Part shown: positions 24,698-33,500 of the stretch, one piece after another
Position numbering within the stretch: position 1 is the stretch's first letter
How the letters are laid out: the number at the start of each line of letters is the position of its first letter
Source of the DNA: Chloroflexota bacterium
GTDB taxonomy: Bacteria; Chloroflexota; Anaerolineae; Anaerolineales; Villigracilaceae
NCBI GenBank assembly: GCA_016234485.1
Contig: JACRBL010000055.1
Location: 1-64,000 of the forward strand
Length of the DNA stretch: 64,000 nt
Direction: 5' to 3'
Translations under genes and position numbers: made by a program
Notes under the pieces: generated by a model
Database searches by the model: none
What the model was told of the DNA's origin: nothing
The model's input: the letters and a program-made list of their open reading frames with translations, nothing else

Positions 24698-25657
24698 TTA
24701 AATCCCCTCAATCCTCTTCATCACATCCTCCGTCAACTTCGGCAACACTTCCAGCGCCTTCAAATTCTCGCGCAATTGCTCCACGCGACTCGCGCCCATG
24801 ATGACCGTACTGACATTCGGATTCTTCGCGCACCAGGCCAGCGCCAGTTGCGGCAATGAACATTCCAATTCTTTGGCGATCTTGCCCAGTTTTGACACGC
24901 GCGCCAGGTTATCCTTGTTCGTCAGATCATCCTTGAGCCAGCCATAGCCTTTCAACGCGGCACGGCTTCCCTGCGGAATGCCTTTCTGATATTTTCCCGT
25001 CAGCAAGCCCGAAGCCAGCGGAGACCAGATCGTCGTGCCGAGGCCGATGTCTTCGTAGAGACGAGCGTACTCTTTCTCCACGCGCTCGCGGTGGAAGAGG
25101 TTGTACTCTGGCTGTTCCATCGTCGGCTTGTGCCAGCCGTACTTGTGGCAGACATCCCACGCCGCGCGGATCTCGTCCGCGCTCCACTCCGAGACGCCCC
25201 AGTACATGGCCTTCCCCGATTCGACGATGTTGTGCATCGCGTGCGCCGTCTCTTCGATGGGGGTGTCCGCGTCCGGGCGGTGACAAAAGACGAGGTCCAC
25301 GTAGTCCAGCCCAAGTCGAAGGAGCGAACCGTCCATCGCTTCGAGCAGGCGCTTTCGGTTCAGCGTGTTCCGCTCGTTGGGCTTGTCGTTCAGTCCCCAG
25401 TAGAATTTCGTCGAGACGAGAAAACTGGAACGTCGCCAGCCGAGCTTCTTCAGCGCCTCGCCCATCACCTGTTCCGATTTGCCGCCCGCGTACACTTCCG
25501 CATTGTCAAAGAAATTGACGCCCGCCTCGTACGCGGCCTGCATCATTTCCGCCGCCGAATCCACGTTAACCTGGTTGTGAAATGTGACCCACGAACCGAG
25601 CGATAGAACGCTTACTTTGATTCCCGCCTTGCCCAAACGACGATATTGCATGTCCAT
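24698..25657 (-). CDS. Aldo/keto reductase, Kv-beta (AKR6)-like
   Basis: The 319-residue enzyme is an NADPH-dependent aldo/keto reductase. The tetrad is visible: Asp and Tyr in [14 protein letters not shown] (near residues 50-56), Lys in VSTKFYWG and His in [11 protein letters not shown]. The KFYWG segment and overall length resemble the potassium-channel beta-subunit branch. The C-terminal cofactor motif is [19 protein letters not shown] lies 11 bases before the ATG at 25657. It is probably monocistronic and cytoplasmic; the physiological carbonyl substrate is unknown. Confidence 0.93.
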   Translation of the reverse strand: MDMQYRRLGKAGIKVSVLSLGSWVTFHNQVNVDSAAEMMQAAYEAGVNFFDNAEVYAGGKSEQVMGEALKKLGWRRSSFLVSTKFYWGLNDKPNERNTLNRKRLLEAMDGSLLRLGLDYVDLVFCHRPDADTPIEETAHAMHNIVESGKAMYWGVSEWSADEIRAAWDVCHKYGWHKPTMEQPEYNLFHRERVEKEYARLYEDIGLGTTIWSPLASGLLTGKYQKGIPQGSRAALKGYGWLKDDLTNKDNLARVSKLGKIAKELECSLPQLALAWCAKNPNVSTVIMGASRVEQLRENLKALEVLPKLTEDVMKRIEGI

Positions 25658-25713
25658 CTTGCGTTATCTCCTTGTTGAAATTTTCGCCGCGATTATATCC
25701 CACGCGGCTCTGG

Positions 25714-25719
25714 TATAAT
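25714..25719 (+). promoter_or_regulatory. -10 box of the acyltransferase gene
   Basis: TATAAT is followed by GCCGCC, matching the discriminator motif seen elsewhere in this window. Confidence 0.55.
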
Positions 25720-25765
25720 GCCGCCATTCTGCCAGGCAGAAGAAACCATGAGAGGATGCCAACGG

Positions 25766-26824
25766 ATGAAACGCTTGCCTGCGCTGGATGTGTTGCGGGG
25801 GATTGCCATTCTGATGGTCTTGATTCACCATTACGTTCCCGAACAAATGACGATTCCGCTTCTTTGGAGCGGCGTAGATATGTTCTTTGTTCTTTCAGGA
25901 TTCCTCATCTCAGGCATCCTGCTCGATAACGTGGGGGCGGTCAACTATTTTTCCGCGTTCTACCTTCGCCGCGCGGCGCGCATTCTTCCACTGTATTGGA
26001 TCGTCCTGTTGATCTTCGGCGCGCTCCTGGTCATTAACCCTGAATTGCTGGGAGCGTCGTTTCAGCGCCATTTGCCGTTCTGGTCGTACATCACTTTCAC
26101 CCAAAACTTCGCCTACTCCTTCCGCGGCTTCTGGCGCGATCCCTGGTTGGACGTGACCTGGTCTCTTGCGCTCGAAGAACAATTCTACGTTTTCCTCTCC
26201 CTTGCCGTGCGCTTCTTGAAGGCTAAGTGGCTGGCCGCGCTTTCCATCGGGTTGATCCTGCTGGCGCCCATCCTGCGCTTCTACTCGGAACCGTTGGCAG
26301 GCTACATCCTTCCGCTCCACCGCGCAGACTCGCTCATGCTTGGCGTGTTGATCGCCGTCCTGTGGCGCTGGCAAGCCGCGAAAGATTTTCTGATTCGCAA
26401 TCACAAAGTTTTCCTCTACGCCCTGATGCCGTTCTTCGCGGGCGTCGCGTATTTCGCCGTCATCGGGACAGGCTTCGGCGAACCGCTCGTTCATTTTGTG
26501 CTGGCCTTCTTCTACGCCGACTTACTCCTCTTAGCCATCCTTCGCCCCGCGGACAAAAAGAATTTTCTCTTCGACAACAAAATTCTCGAATGGCTCGGCT
26601 TGCGTTCCTACGGAATCTACCTCCTACACAAACCCTTCCGCTTGATGTTCATTCCCCTCCTGCGCCAATACTCCATCTCGCTCGAACCGTGGGTGAACAT
26701 GGCGCTTGTGACGATTGTGCTTTTTATCGTGGCAGAAATCTCCTACCGTCTCATTGAAAAACCCATCATGGGCCTGGGGCATCACATCAAATACAAAAAG
26801 CCTGCCGAGGAGCCTTTGGTATAA
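25766..26824 (+). CDS. Membrane acyltransferase, family 3 (OafA-like)
   Basis: The 352-residue protein has about ten helices and the family opening LPALDVLRGIAILMVLIHHY, with the conserved His pair near residue 24, followed by FFVLSGFLISGILL. Acyltransferase-3 proteins O-acylate cell-surface polysaccharides or lipids. I chose the ATG at 25766 with AGAGG upstream; ATGs at 25748 and 25718 are in frame, but the last overlaps the -10 box. A new TATAAT box at 26820 overlaps its stop codon. Confidence 0.87.
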   Translation: MKRLPALDVLRGIAILMVLIHHYVPEQMTIPLLWSGVDMFFVLSGFLISGILLDNVGAVNYFSAFYLRRAARILPLYWIVLLIFGALLVINPELLGASFQRHLPFWSYITFTQNFAYSFRGFWRDPWLDVTWSLALEEQFYVFLSLAVRFLKAKWLAALSIGLILLAPILRFYSEPLAGYILPLHRADSLMLGVLIAVLWRWQAAKDFLIRNHKVFLYALMPFFAGVAYFAVIGTGFGEPLVHFVLAFFYADLLLLAILRPADKKNFLFDNKILEWLGLRSYGIYLLHKPFRLMFIPLLRQYSISLEPWVNMALVTIVLFIVAEISYRLIEKPIMGLGHHIKYKKPAEEPLV

Positions 26825-26825
26825 T
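26820..26825 (+). promoter_or_regulatory. -10 box of the membrane protein/sulfatase pair
   Basis: TATAAT followed by CCCGCCGCC overlaps the stop codon of the acyltransferase gene and lies 42 bases before the next start. Confidence 0.5.
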
Positions 26826-26867
26826 CCCGCCGCCCTGTTGGAATTTTCTCCAACAGACAAGGTTTAT

Positions 26868-27413
26868 ATGTCAACCATTCTCGAATTTTTCAAAAAGAGC
26901 CTACCCGAAAAAAAAGAAGTGACCCTCGCCCTCGCGGGGCTGGCCTTCCTCGTCTTTGGCTGGGAACTGCGCTCCCTCTTTTACAACTTTCCCGCCTTTG
27001 CGCTTTCCTATAGTGTCGGCGAAATTTTCGCAATCGCCGCCTACATGATGTCTGCCGCCTTGCTCGAAACGGCCATCGTGATGTCCTTTGCGTTGTTCAT
27101 GGCGGTCATCCTGCCGCGCAAACTTTTTGCCGAGGGCTTTTCCTACAAAGCCTTTTTCCTTTTCGTCGGCCTGGCCGCCATTTCCATTCACCTGCAATTT
27201 GTGATGAATAACCAGCCCAAAATTGCTTTTCTCACCCGCGAGCTGGTCATCGGCCTCGCCATTTGGATTCTGCTCTCCCTGCTCACGCATTTCGTTCCCC
27301 TCGTCAAAAAGATCATCCTCGATATCCTCGACCGCCTGACCATTTTCTCCTACATCTACATCCCGCTGGGGGCGCTCTCCCTGCTCGTTGTCACGTTCCG
27401 ACTTTTATGGTGA
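26868..27413 (+). CDS. Multi-pass membrane protein, unknown function
   Basis: The 181-residue product starts with a charged segment (FFKKSLPEKKE) and has about five hydrophobic helices. I do not recognise it. Its stop lies three bases before the start of the sulfatase gene, so the two are probably cotranscribed and may work together at the membrane. Confidence 0.7.
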   Translation: MSTILEFFKKSLPEKKEVTLALAGLAFLVFGWELRSLFYNFPAFALSYSVGEIFAIAAYMMSAALLETAIVMSFALFMAVILPRKLFAEGFSYKAFFLFVGLAAISIHLQFVMNNQPKIAFLTRELVIGLAIWILLSLLTHFVPLVKKIILDILDRLTIFSYIYIPLGALSLLVVTFRLLW

Positions 27414-27416
27414 AAG

Positions 27417-28973
27417 ATGACCTCCCGACTCTCTCGTCGTGACTTTCTTAAATGGATGACGCTCGGCGCGGCCGCGCTCGCGGCGCGTCCACTCGCCTCT
27501 CACCTGGACCCTTCGACAGGCTCAGGACACCGCCTCGGGCGGGACTCCTCCGCCCCGAACGTTTTCGTCTTCGTTTTCGACGCTTGGTGTGCTGATCACC
27601 TGTCAATCCATGGCTATCCCCGCGACACCATGCCCAACCTGGCGCGTTTCGCCGAGCGCGCCTTCGTCTATCACAACCATATTGCCTCGGGCAGTTTCAC
27701 CGTCCCTGGCACGGCCTCGCTGTTGACCGGCCTCCACCCGTGGGCACATCGCGCCGTCCAACTCACGGCGGGTGGCGTAACCCGCGCCCACAAAGACCAC
27801 AATGCCTTCGCCGCGTTTTCGCAAAACTACAACACGATGGGGTATACCCAAAATCCCTACGCGGATATTTTTCTCTATCAGTTTGAAAAATATCTCCATA
27901 CCTATATCCCCGAAAGCGCGTTCAACCTCGAGAGCCGCATGTTGTCCAGTCTGCCCATCTTCAATAACGACGCGCAGATGGCCTTCGCCAGCATCGAGAA
28001 CAACATCCTCCGCAACGGCAAGGGGACGAGCGGCTCGCTGTATTTGGGAATGGGCGCGCGCCTGGACGGATTATCCAAATACGCTAAAACCCGCCGAGCC
28101 TACATCGGTGAGTATCCCGCGGGCGTTCCCATTGCCAGCGGCGTTTTCCTGCTCGATGAACTCGTCAACGGTCTCGGAGCCGCCATCCGTGAGATAAAAG
28201 CGCCGACCTTCTCGTATTTCCACGTTTATCCGCCGCACGAACCCTACGCTCCCCGCAGCGAATTTGCCCGCCTCTTTGAAGACGGTTGGACCTTCCCCGA
28301 AAAACCCGTCCACCCCCTCTCGTTAACCCTCTATCCCCGCGAGGAAGCCCTCGCCAATCGTCAGCGCTACGACCAATATCTCGCGGCGTGGGACGCGGAG
28401 TTTGGCCGCCTGCTCGAAGAGATGAAATCCAGCGGACAGTTGGAAACGAGCATCATTGTACTGACATCCGATCATGGCGAACTGTTCGAGCGCGGCGAGA
28501 TCGGCCACAATTCCTTCCTCCTTTCCAGCCCGATCGTGCATGTGCCGCTGTTCATCTCGCTCCCGGGGCAGATGGAGCGGAAGGATTTTTACGAATTCAC
28601 CAGCGCCGTTGACGTGATGCCGACCCTCACGAATCTCGTCGGCCTCGAAGCGCCCGCGTGGGCAGATGGCCGTCTCTTGCCGGGCCTGGGCGGGGAGGAG
28701 GATCCCAACCGCAGTGTCTTCTCGCTGGACGCGAAGACCGCCTCCTCCTTCGCGGCCTTCAAGCAATATTCCATTTCGATCACGCGCCAGCGCCATCGTT
28801 TGATCCGTTATCAATATTCCAATTACGAAGGCTTTGAATTTTACAATCTCGATGACGACCCCGAAGAATTAAAAAACCTGTTCCCGTCGAATCCGTCGCT
28901 TGCCGCAGACATGAAGGGCGAACTCGATCAAACCGTGGCGGATTTCAACCGTCCCTACGAAAAGAAAAATTGA
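27417..28973 (+). CDS. Tat-exported sulfatase / alkaline phosphatase superfamily enzyme
   Basis: The 518-residue protein begins with a twin-arginine-type signal (SRLSRRDFLKWMTLGAAALAA) and has the sulfatase-fold metal motifs: VFVFDAWCADHLS near the N-terminus, SDHGELFERGEIGHNSF in the C-terminal half. At the nucleophile position sulfatases have C/S-x-P-x-R; here it reads FTVPGTASLLTG, so the residue is threonine, as in phosphoglycerol transferases and related phosphotransferases. It is therefore more likely a phosphoesterase or phosphotransferase than a sulfatase. A dispersed repeat (27509-27528) encodes DPSTGSG just after the signal. Confidence 0.87.
   Translation: MTSRLSRRDFLKWMTLGAAALAARPLASHLDPSTGSGHRLGRDSSAPNVFVFVFDAWCADHLSIHGYPRDTMPNLARFAERAFVYHNHIASGSFTVPGTASLLTGLHPWAHRAVQLTAGGVTRAHKDHNAFAAFSQNYNTMGYTQNPYADIFLYQFEKYLHTYIPESAFNLESRMLSSLPIFNNDAQMAFASIENNILRNGKGTSGSLYLGMGARLDGLSKYAKTRRAYIGEYPAGVPIASGVFLLDELVNGLGAAIREIKAPTFSYFHVYPPHEPYAPRSEFARLFEDGWTFPEKPVHPLSLTLYPREEALANRQRYDQYLAAWDAEFGRLLEEMKSSGQLETSIIVLTSDHGELFERGEIGHNSFLLSSPIVHVPLFISLPGQMERKDFYEFTSAVDVMPTLTNLVGLEAPAWADGRLLPGLGGEEDPNRSVFSLDAKTASSFAAFKQYSISITRQRHRLIRYQYSNYEGFEFYNLDDDPEELKNLFPSNPSLAADMKGELDQTVADFNRPYEKKN
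27509..27528. repeat. Short CCTTCGACAGGCTCAGGA repeat inside the sulfatase gene
   Basis: This is the inverted form of the CTGAGC...GTCGAAGG unit at 9829 and 24112, read in frame in the linker between signal peptide and catalytic domain. Confidence 0.65.
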
Positions 28974-28978
28974 AAACA

Positions 28979-29019
28979 AAACGGAGTCCAAAGTCTCAGA
29001 CTTTAGGCTCCGTTTTGTT
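28979..29019. terminator. Terminator between the sulfatase and thioredoxin-like genes
   Basis: AAAACGGAG-CC and GG-CTCCGTTTT pair around a smaller AAAGTCT-AGACTTT hairpin, followed by GTTTTT. The sequence GGAGTCCAAAGTCTCAGACTTTAGG relates it to the repeats at 10336 and 41851. It serves both convergent genes. Confidence 0.75.
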
Positions 29020-29024
29020 TTTCA

Positions 29025-29594
29025 CTAATGAAAAAACACATCCAGCGGCGGCGCCATATTTTCGGGGATGTTTTCGCCCCAAGCGTTGCCATCAATCACT
29101 TCGCCGGTGGGGTTGCCTTCTGAATCGATTTTGAAGAATACGGGGATGCCATCGAAACTGAATCCGTATTGCTCCAAGTCCCAGCCCCAATCGTCCACGT
29201 CAATTTTAATGAGATACACGCCGCGGAAGGCGTTAAGCATGAGTTCGTTTTGATCCGCCAAACTGGCAGATATTTCGCGGCAGGCCGGTCACCACGACGC
29301 GTCAAATTCGACGACGGGCATTAATCCCAGCGCCGCGGCGAAGCGCGCCTGTTCCTCCAATTGGACGTTCAACGCGCCATCTTTTGACAGGATGCGGATC
29401 TGCTCGAACCCACTGACCGGCGCGGACGTTGGCGCGGGCGTGGGTGACGCTTCCGCCTCCGTCGGGACAGCGGTTGGCGTCGTGGACGGCGGCGCGGCTG
29501 TTGGCTCCGCCATGGGAAGGCTGGTCGGCGTCCCCATCAGCGTTTGACAGGCCAGCGTAACGAACAGGGTTGCGATGACAAGAATTTTTTTCAC
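29025..29594 (-). CDS. Candidate selenoprotein: thioredoxin-like lipoprotein with in-frame UGA (W-U-P-A-C)
   Basis: Read through one in-frame TGA (29291-29289), this gene gives a 189-residue lipoprotein. It has a signal with lipobox LFVTLAC, a Thr/Pro/Ala-rich linker to about residue 65, and a thioredoxin-like domain with PVVEFDASW before codon 102 (TGA) and PACREISASLADQ after it. The usual motif is WCxxC, so TGA replaces the first, nucleophilic Cys, and the second Cys (residue 105) is intact. The cis-Pro segment DGIPVFFKI follows and the gene ends in TAG. A 7-bp stem (29271-29265 with 29259-29253) with loop AGUUU starts 17 bases after the TGA. Translation starts at GTG with AAAGGAG. Selenocysteine is an inference; a fresh nonsense mutation or sequencing error is the alternative. 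Confidence 0.7.
29253..29271 (-). promoter_or_regulatory. Candidate bacterial SECIS stem-loop
   Basis: On the minus-strand RNA, AUCUGCC pairs with GGCGGAU (7 bp including one G-U) around the loop AGUUU. The loop G is 26 bases after the UGA, within the 16-37 base window reported for bacterial SECIS elements, and it is one of the first two loop bases, as expected. The stem is short and could be chance. Confidence 0.45.
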
Positions 29595-29674
29595 TGTGTC
29601 TCCTTTCTGAAATCTCCCGAGTATGCTTCCGGAATTTCGGTAAATCACAATTTTACAGTAACACCATATGCAAC

Positions 29675-29800
29675 CGTCATTGCGAGCGCTTTTTCCTGGC
29701 GCCGTGCGGCTTAAGCCGTACCAGGGCAGGTGTGCGAAGCAATCCCCTCCCGCGGCGCGAAGATTGCTTCGTCGGAAAAAGCGCCGTCCTCGCAATGACG
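29675..29800. repeat. Palindromic CGTCATTGCGAG element, copy 5 (with inner insert)
   Basis: Both ends (CGTCATTGCGAGCG and CTCGCAATGACG) and both inner blocks are present. An insert containing CCTGGCGCCGTGCGGCTTAAGCC and CCAGGGCAGGTGTGC lies in the left half. It separates the two redox lipoprotein genes. Confidence 0.85.
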
Positions 29801-29822
29801 AGGAACTTGTGATTCGCCCAAT

Positions 29823-30392
29823 TTATTTCGCAATCAAATCTGCGCCAGGGATGCGGATGGCGACGACCTTACCCATCACGGGCGGTTTACAGCCGTTGTC
29901 CCCGCAGGCCATGAAGGTGACGATGACCGTTTCGTCCACCCAATCCGCGCTGGGCGGGAGGAGGATGGGCAGAGACAGCGTGACCGCTCCCGCGGGATAG
30001 ACGGGCAGTTGCAGGGCTTCAAATGGTTCGTTGATGGGCGCAACGCTTTCCAATAGTTGGCCGATGATTTGAATCTTTGACCCGCTGGAAAGTTCGATCA
30101 AGGTGGGGCGACCGAGTCCTTCTACGCCATTGCGGGGGATGTCTTTGCCGTAGAGGTGATGATCGGGCGGAGGGGTGAAGGTGGCCGTGAGCAGGATTTG
30201 CCCGAAGGCGTCGCGTGTGAGCGCGATGGACACATCCACGCTGTTTTCGGAGAAGGCCGCGAGATTCATTGCGCTATCGGGCGGGAGGATGGCTTTGGGC
30301 GCGCAGGCCGCGAGCAGAATCGTCAGCGTGAGGAACGCCAGCGAAACGGCGACACGGCGCGAGGTCGGAGTGAGGCGGGGATTTTGTCCCAT
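29823..30392 (-). CDS. DsbD-alpha-like redox lipoprotein
   Basis: The 189-residue product has a lipoprotein signal ending in LLAAC (Cys about residue 30) and a beta-rich domain ending in TVIVTFMACGDNGCKPPV. The C-x4-C pair with Pro-Pro resembles the N-terminal immunoglobulin-like domain of DsbD (CADAGFCYPP in E. coli), which hands electrons to periplasmic thiol proteins. There is no DsbD transmembrane part. The thioredoxin-like candidate selenoprotein lies next downstream on the same strand, which suggests a shared thiol-redox role at the outer membrane face. The ATG at 30392 sits six bases after a -10 box, implying a leaderless mRNA. Confidence 0.8.
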   Translation of the reverse strand: MGQNPRLTPTSRRVAVSLAFLTLTILLAACAPKAILPPDSAMNLAAFSENSVDVSIALTRDAFGQILLTATFTPPPDHHLYGKDIPRNGVEGLGRPTLIELSSGSKIQIIGQLLESVAPINEPFEALQLPVYPAGAVTLSLPILLPPSADWVDETVIVTFMACGDNGCKPPVMGKVVAIRIPGADLIAK

Positions 30393-30398
30393 GCGGTA

Positions 30399-30427
30399 TT
30401 TATACGGGTTTTCGGGCGCGTCCACAA
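30399..30427 (-). promoter_or_regulatory. Promoter for the redox lipoprotein pair
   Basis: TTGTGG (30427-30422), a 17-base spacer and TATAAA (30404-30399) read on the minus strand. The ATG begins seven bases after the -10 box, so no room remains for a leader. Confidence 0.55.
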
Positions 30428-30462
30428 TGGAATAATGTCATCAATTTCCATGACTGACGAAT

Positions 30463-30495
30463 AGCCCTCCAGTCTTTCGACGGAGGGCTGTTTGT
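30463..30495 (-). terminator. Terminator of the giant secreted protein gene
   Basis: AGCCCTCC and GGAGGGCT pair around a loop of about 12 bases just beyond the stop at 30511. The T tract is weak. Confidence 0.65.
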
Positions 30496-30510
30496 GAGAA
30501 CGCTGGCGAG

Positions 30511-33500
30511 TTATGGGGTGGTGTAGTCTTTCCAGTCGCCTTCTGCAGAGTTGAAATCGGTGACGGTGTCGAAGCCGTAGCCGCCGCTAAAGAAGTCGCG
30601 ACCGAGGCCGCCGGCGAGGGTGTCGTTGCCGGTCCCGCCGCAGAGGAGGTCGGTTTCACTGCCTCCGCTCAGCGAGTCGTTGCCGCCCATGCCGAAGAGC
30701 ATGTCGAGAGTGTCTGTGCCTGTCAACGTGTCGCGCAGGCGGGTTCCCACCATGAAGTTGATTGTGAACCGCGATGAGACCGCTCCGTTGCTCAGTTTGA
30801 ACGTAATCAGAGAGGAACCAGACTTCCCAGGCGCGCCCTGGATCACCACCGAGAAGGTGTTATTTAACCCGCTCGCGAGGATCACGTTCTTTGTCGGGAC
30901 GAGGGCTGTGTCGGAACTGGAGACGACGGTCAATGTCAAATCGTCCACTTGCGTGTTGATGGGACGCATACTGAATTTGCCCTTTGCTTCGGTTCCCAGA
31001 TAGCAGAAGCCGGTGATGACTTTGGCCGACGGCGGCTCGACGATGTTCCACGTGAAGGTGATCGGCGAGATGGTCACATTGCCGGCCTGATCGCGCACGC
31101 GAACTTTGAAGGTGTGATTACCCAGCGTAAGATTGGTGTAGCGCATGGGGCTGGTGCAAAGGCGGAACGGGCCGTTATCCAGTTTGCACTCGAAGCGCAG
31201 GTTGGCGGGCGGTGTGACGTTGTCTGTGCCGGTGAATCTAAATGTGGCGCTCCTGCTCATGGTGGCGGTGGGTGGATGGCTGGTGAGGGTGAGGGTTGGA
31301 GGAGCAGTGTCAATCGTCACCGTATTGTCCAGGCTGGTGGAGGCGAGGCTGACGTTCATGGCTGCGTCGGTGACCGCGCCGGCGGGGATGGAGGCGGTGA
31401 CTGTTCCATCCGAGGTCGTTCCGCTGACTTCAAGATTGAATTCAGTGGGGCCTCCCGTAATAACGACGGCGCTGGGCGAGGCTGTGCCGCCCAGGATCAC
31501 ATCGGCTTCGCTGAATCCGATCACGGGTTCGCTGAACGTGGCGGTGAAGTTGATGGGCGAAGCAGTGGTTGGGTCGGCCTGGCCCGCGGCTTGCTCGACG
31601 GTTACGGTGGGCGCGTCGCCATCGGGGTTCCGCATGACGACGGCGTCGTCGCTGTTGATGTTGAACGCAGGCGTAGAGCCGACGTGGTTGGGGCCGCCGT
31701 CGGTTCCCGCGTAACTGAGCAGGGTGGCGGTGTTCACGATGGCCGCGCCAGCCGCGACGCCATCCGTGATTTGCAGGTCGTAGGTGATGACGATCAGGTT
31801 TTGACCGTTGGCCGCGTCGTAGACGTGCAATACGCCTTGCGTGGAACTTTCGTCGGCAAAGACGATGCCGTCATCGAACAAGCCAGAGGCTTCGGTGGCG
31901 GTACTGCCGACGGGCGAATAGGCGAGGGACGCGCCGTCGCCGCGACGGATCTGCAGGTTGATTCCGCCGGCCGGGATTTGCATTTCTGCGGGAAGCGTAT
32001 CTTTGAATGAGATGTCGAACGCGCCCAGGGAGCTGTGTCCCAGGTTTTCAAGGGTGATAGCGAAGGTCACCATGTTGCCACTGAGGGCCATCTCCACGTT
32101 GGAGTTGATCGAGGCGGTGTAGGGATCGTTATCGCCCGAGGCGATGACGCCCGTCCACGAGGGGTTGCTTCCGGGCTGGTTGAAGGCCACCGGGCCGGGA
32201 GGATTCGGCACGAAGACCGCGGCGGGGTTATCGCTCGCGACCACGCCTTTCCGCACAGAAACGCCCGGTTCCTTGAGCAAAAATTGGACGTTGCCGATGG
32301 AGATGTGATCGTGGCTATTGGTGGTCTTTTCCACTTCCACGGCCAGGTTGGTCAGCGCGCTGCCGTCGGCGTAGGGCGCGTTCGTGACCGTGACGGTGAA
32401 CAGAATGTCGAGGACAGTCGCGGTATCGGTTGGGTCGTCGAACGAGCCAAAGTCGAAGGTTAGGCTGTTGGCGGTCGCGTCGGAGGAAAGGGTCGGGAGG
32501 ACAGGCGTGGACAGCGCGCCGTTCAGCGAGCTATCAGGCCCGAATTTGGCGCGTCCCGCGTCGGGGACGGTGGAATCGGTCACGTCATCGAACGCGGCCA
32601 CTTCGGCCGCGTCGAAGATCGGCAGGGGCAGGTAATCCGTGAGGGTCAAATAGTCCGAATCGCTGGAGGGCAGTATCTTCTTGAGGCGGAAGGTGATCGT
32701 GTCGCCGGGCTGGACTTCGGGCGTGAAGGTGGTGGAGCCGTTGACCGCGTAAATTTCCGCGCTCATGTGGTCGTGGACGATTTCGAATTTCTGCACGCTG
32801 TCGTTCGTTTGCGTGTTAAGCACGTTGGCGTTGTTGGTCTCTTCGCGGATCGTGCCGCTGAAACTGGCAGAGTTGTAGAGGACGTCGCCGTGGTCAACGC
32901 TGGCGTCGCCGGAAGGATAGGTGTCGGAGAAATCTTCCTGAACGACGGCGTAGTAGGTGATGGAACCGCCGGCGGGGGAAGCGCCTGTGGTGTCCGCTTC
33001 TCCGCCTTGCAAAATTCCATCGGCCTCGTTGGCGTTGAGCATGGCCTGGGAAATGTTGAAAGTCAGGGTGGTACTGCCATTGGTGCCGTCATCGGGAACG
33101 CCGGGGCCGCTGTTCCCAATTTGCGATTCGTCAACGATCAAATCGTCGTTGGCGTTGGGCGCGCCTGGAGGCGCGACGTAGGTGAGGAGTTGATCGGTCA
33201 GCGTTGTGTTGCGATCGCTGACGGAGAAGGTCGGCGGGAGAGTATTGTCAACGTCGCTAAACCGCTGTCCGTCAGACATCATGTCGGTGATGACGAGGTC
33301 GCCGAAGGTGAAGTAATCTGAAATCTGGAAGGCGAGGGTGTATTTCAAAACGTCGCCCGCGCTGTAACCGGGCGCGCCGTTATCCGTTTGAATGGCGATG
33401 GATTTTTGCACGGACATCGAGCGGATGTTCAACTCGTGGAGCGGGGCGCAGGTGGGGCAGGGGCCGTTCGCGACGGCGTTGTCGGGAGCGGCGGCGTCGC

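Noticed and set aside
29289-29291. UGA read as tryptophan (altered genetic code) for the thioredoxin-like gene
   Set aside because: UGA ends many other genes in the window, for example at 17444-17446 and 43532-43534, so a general code change is excluded.
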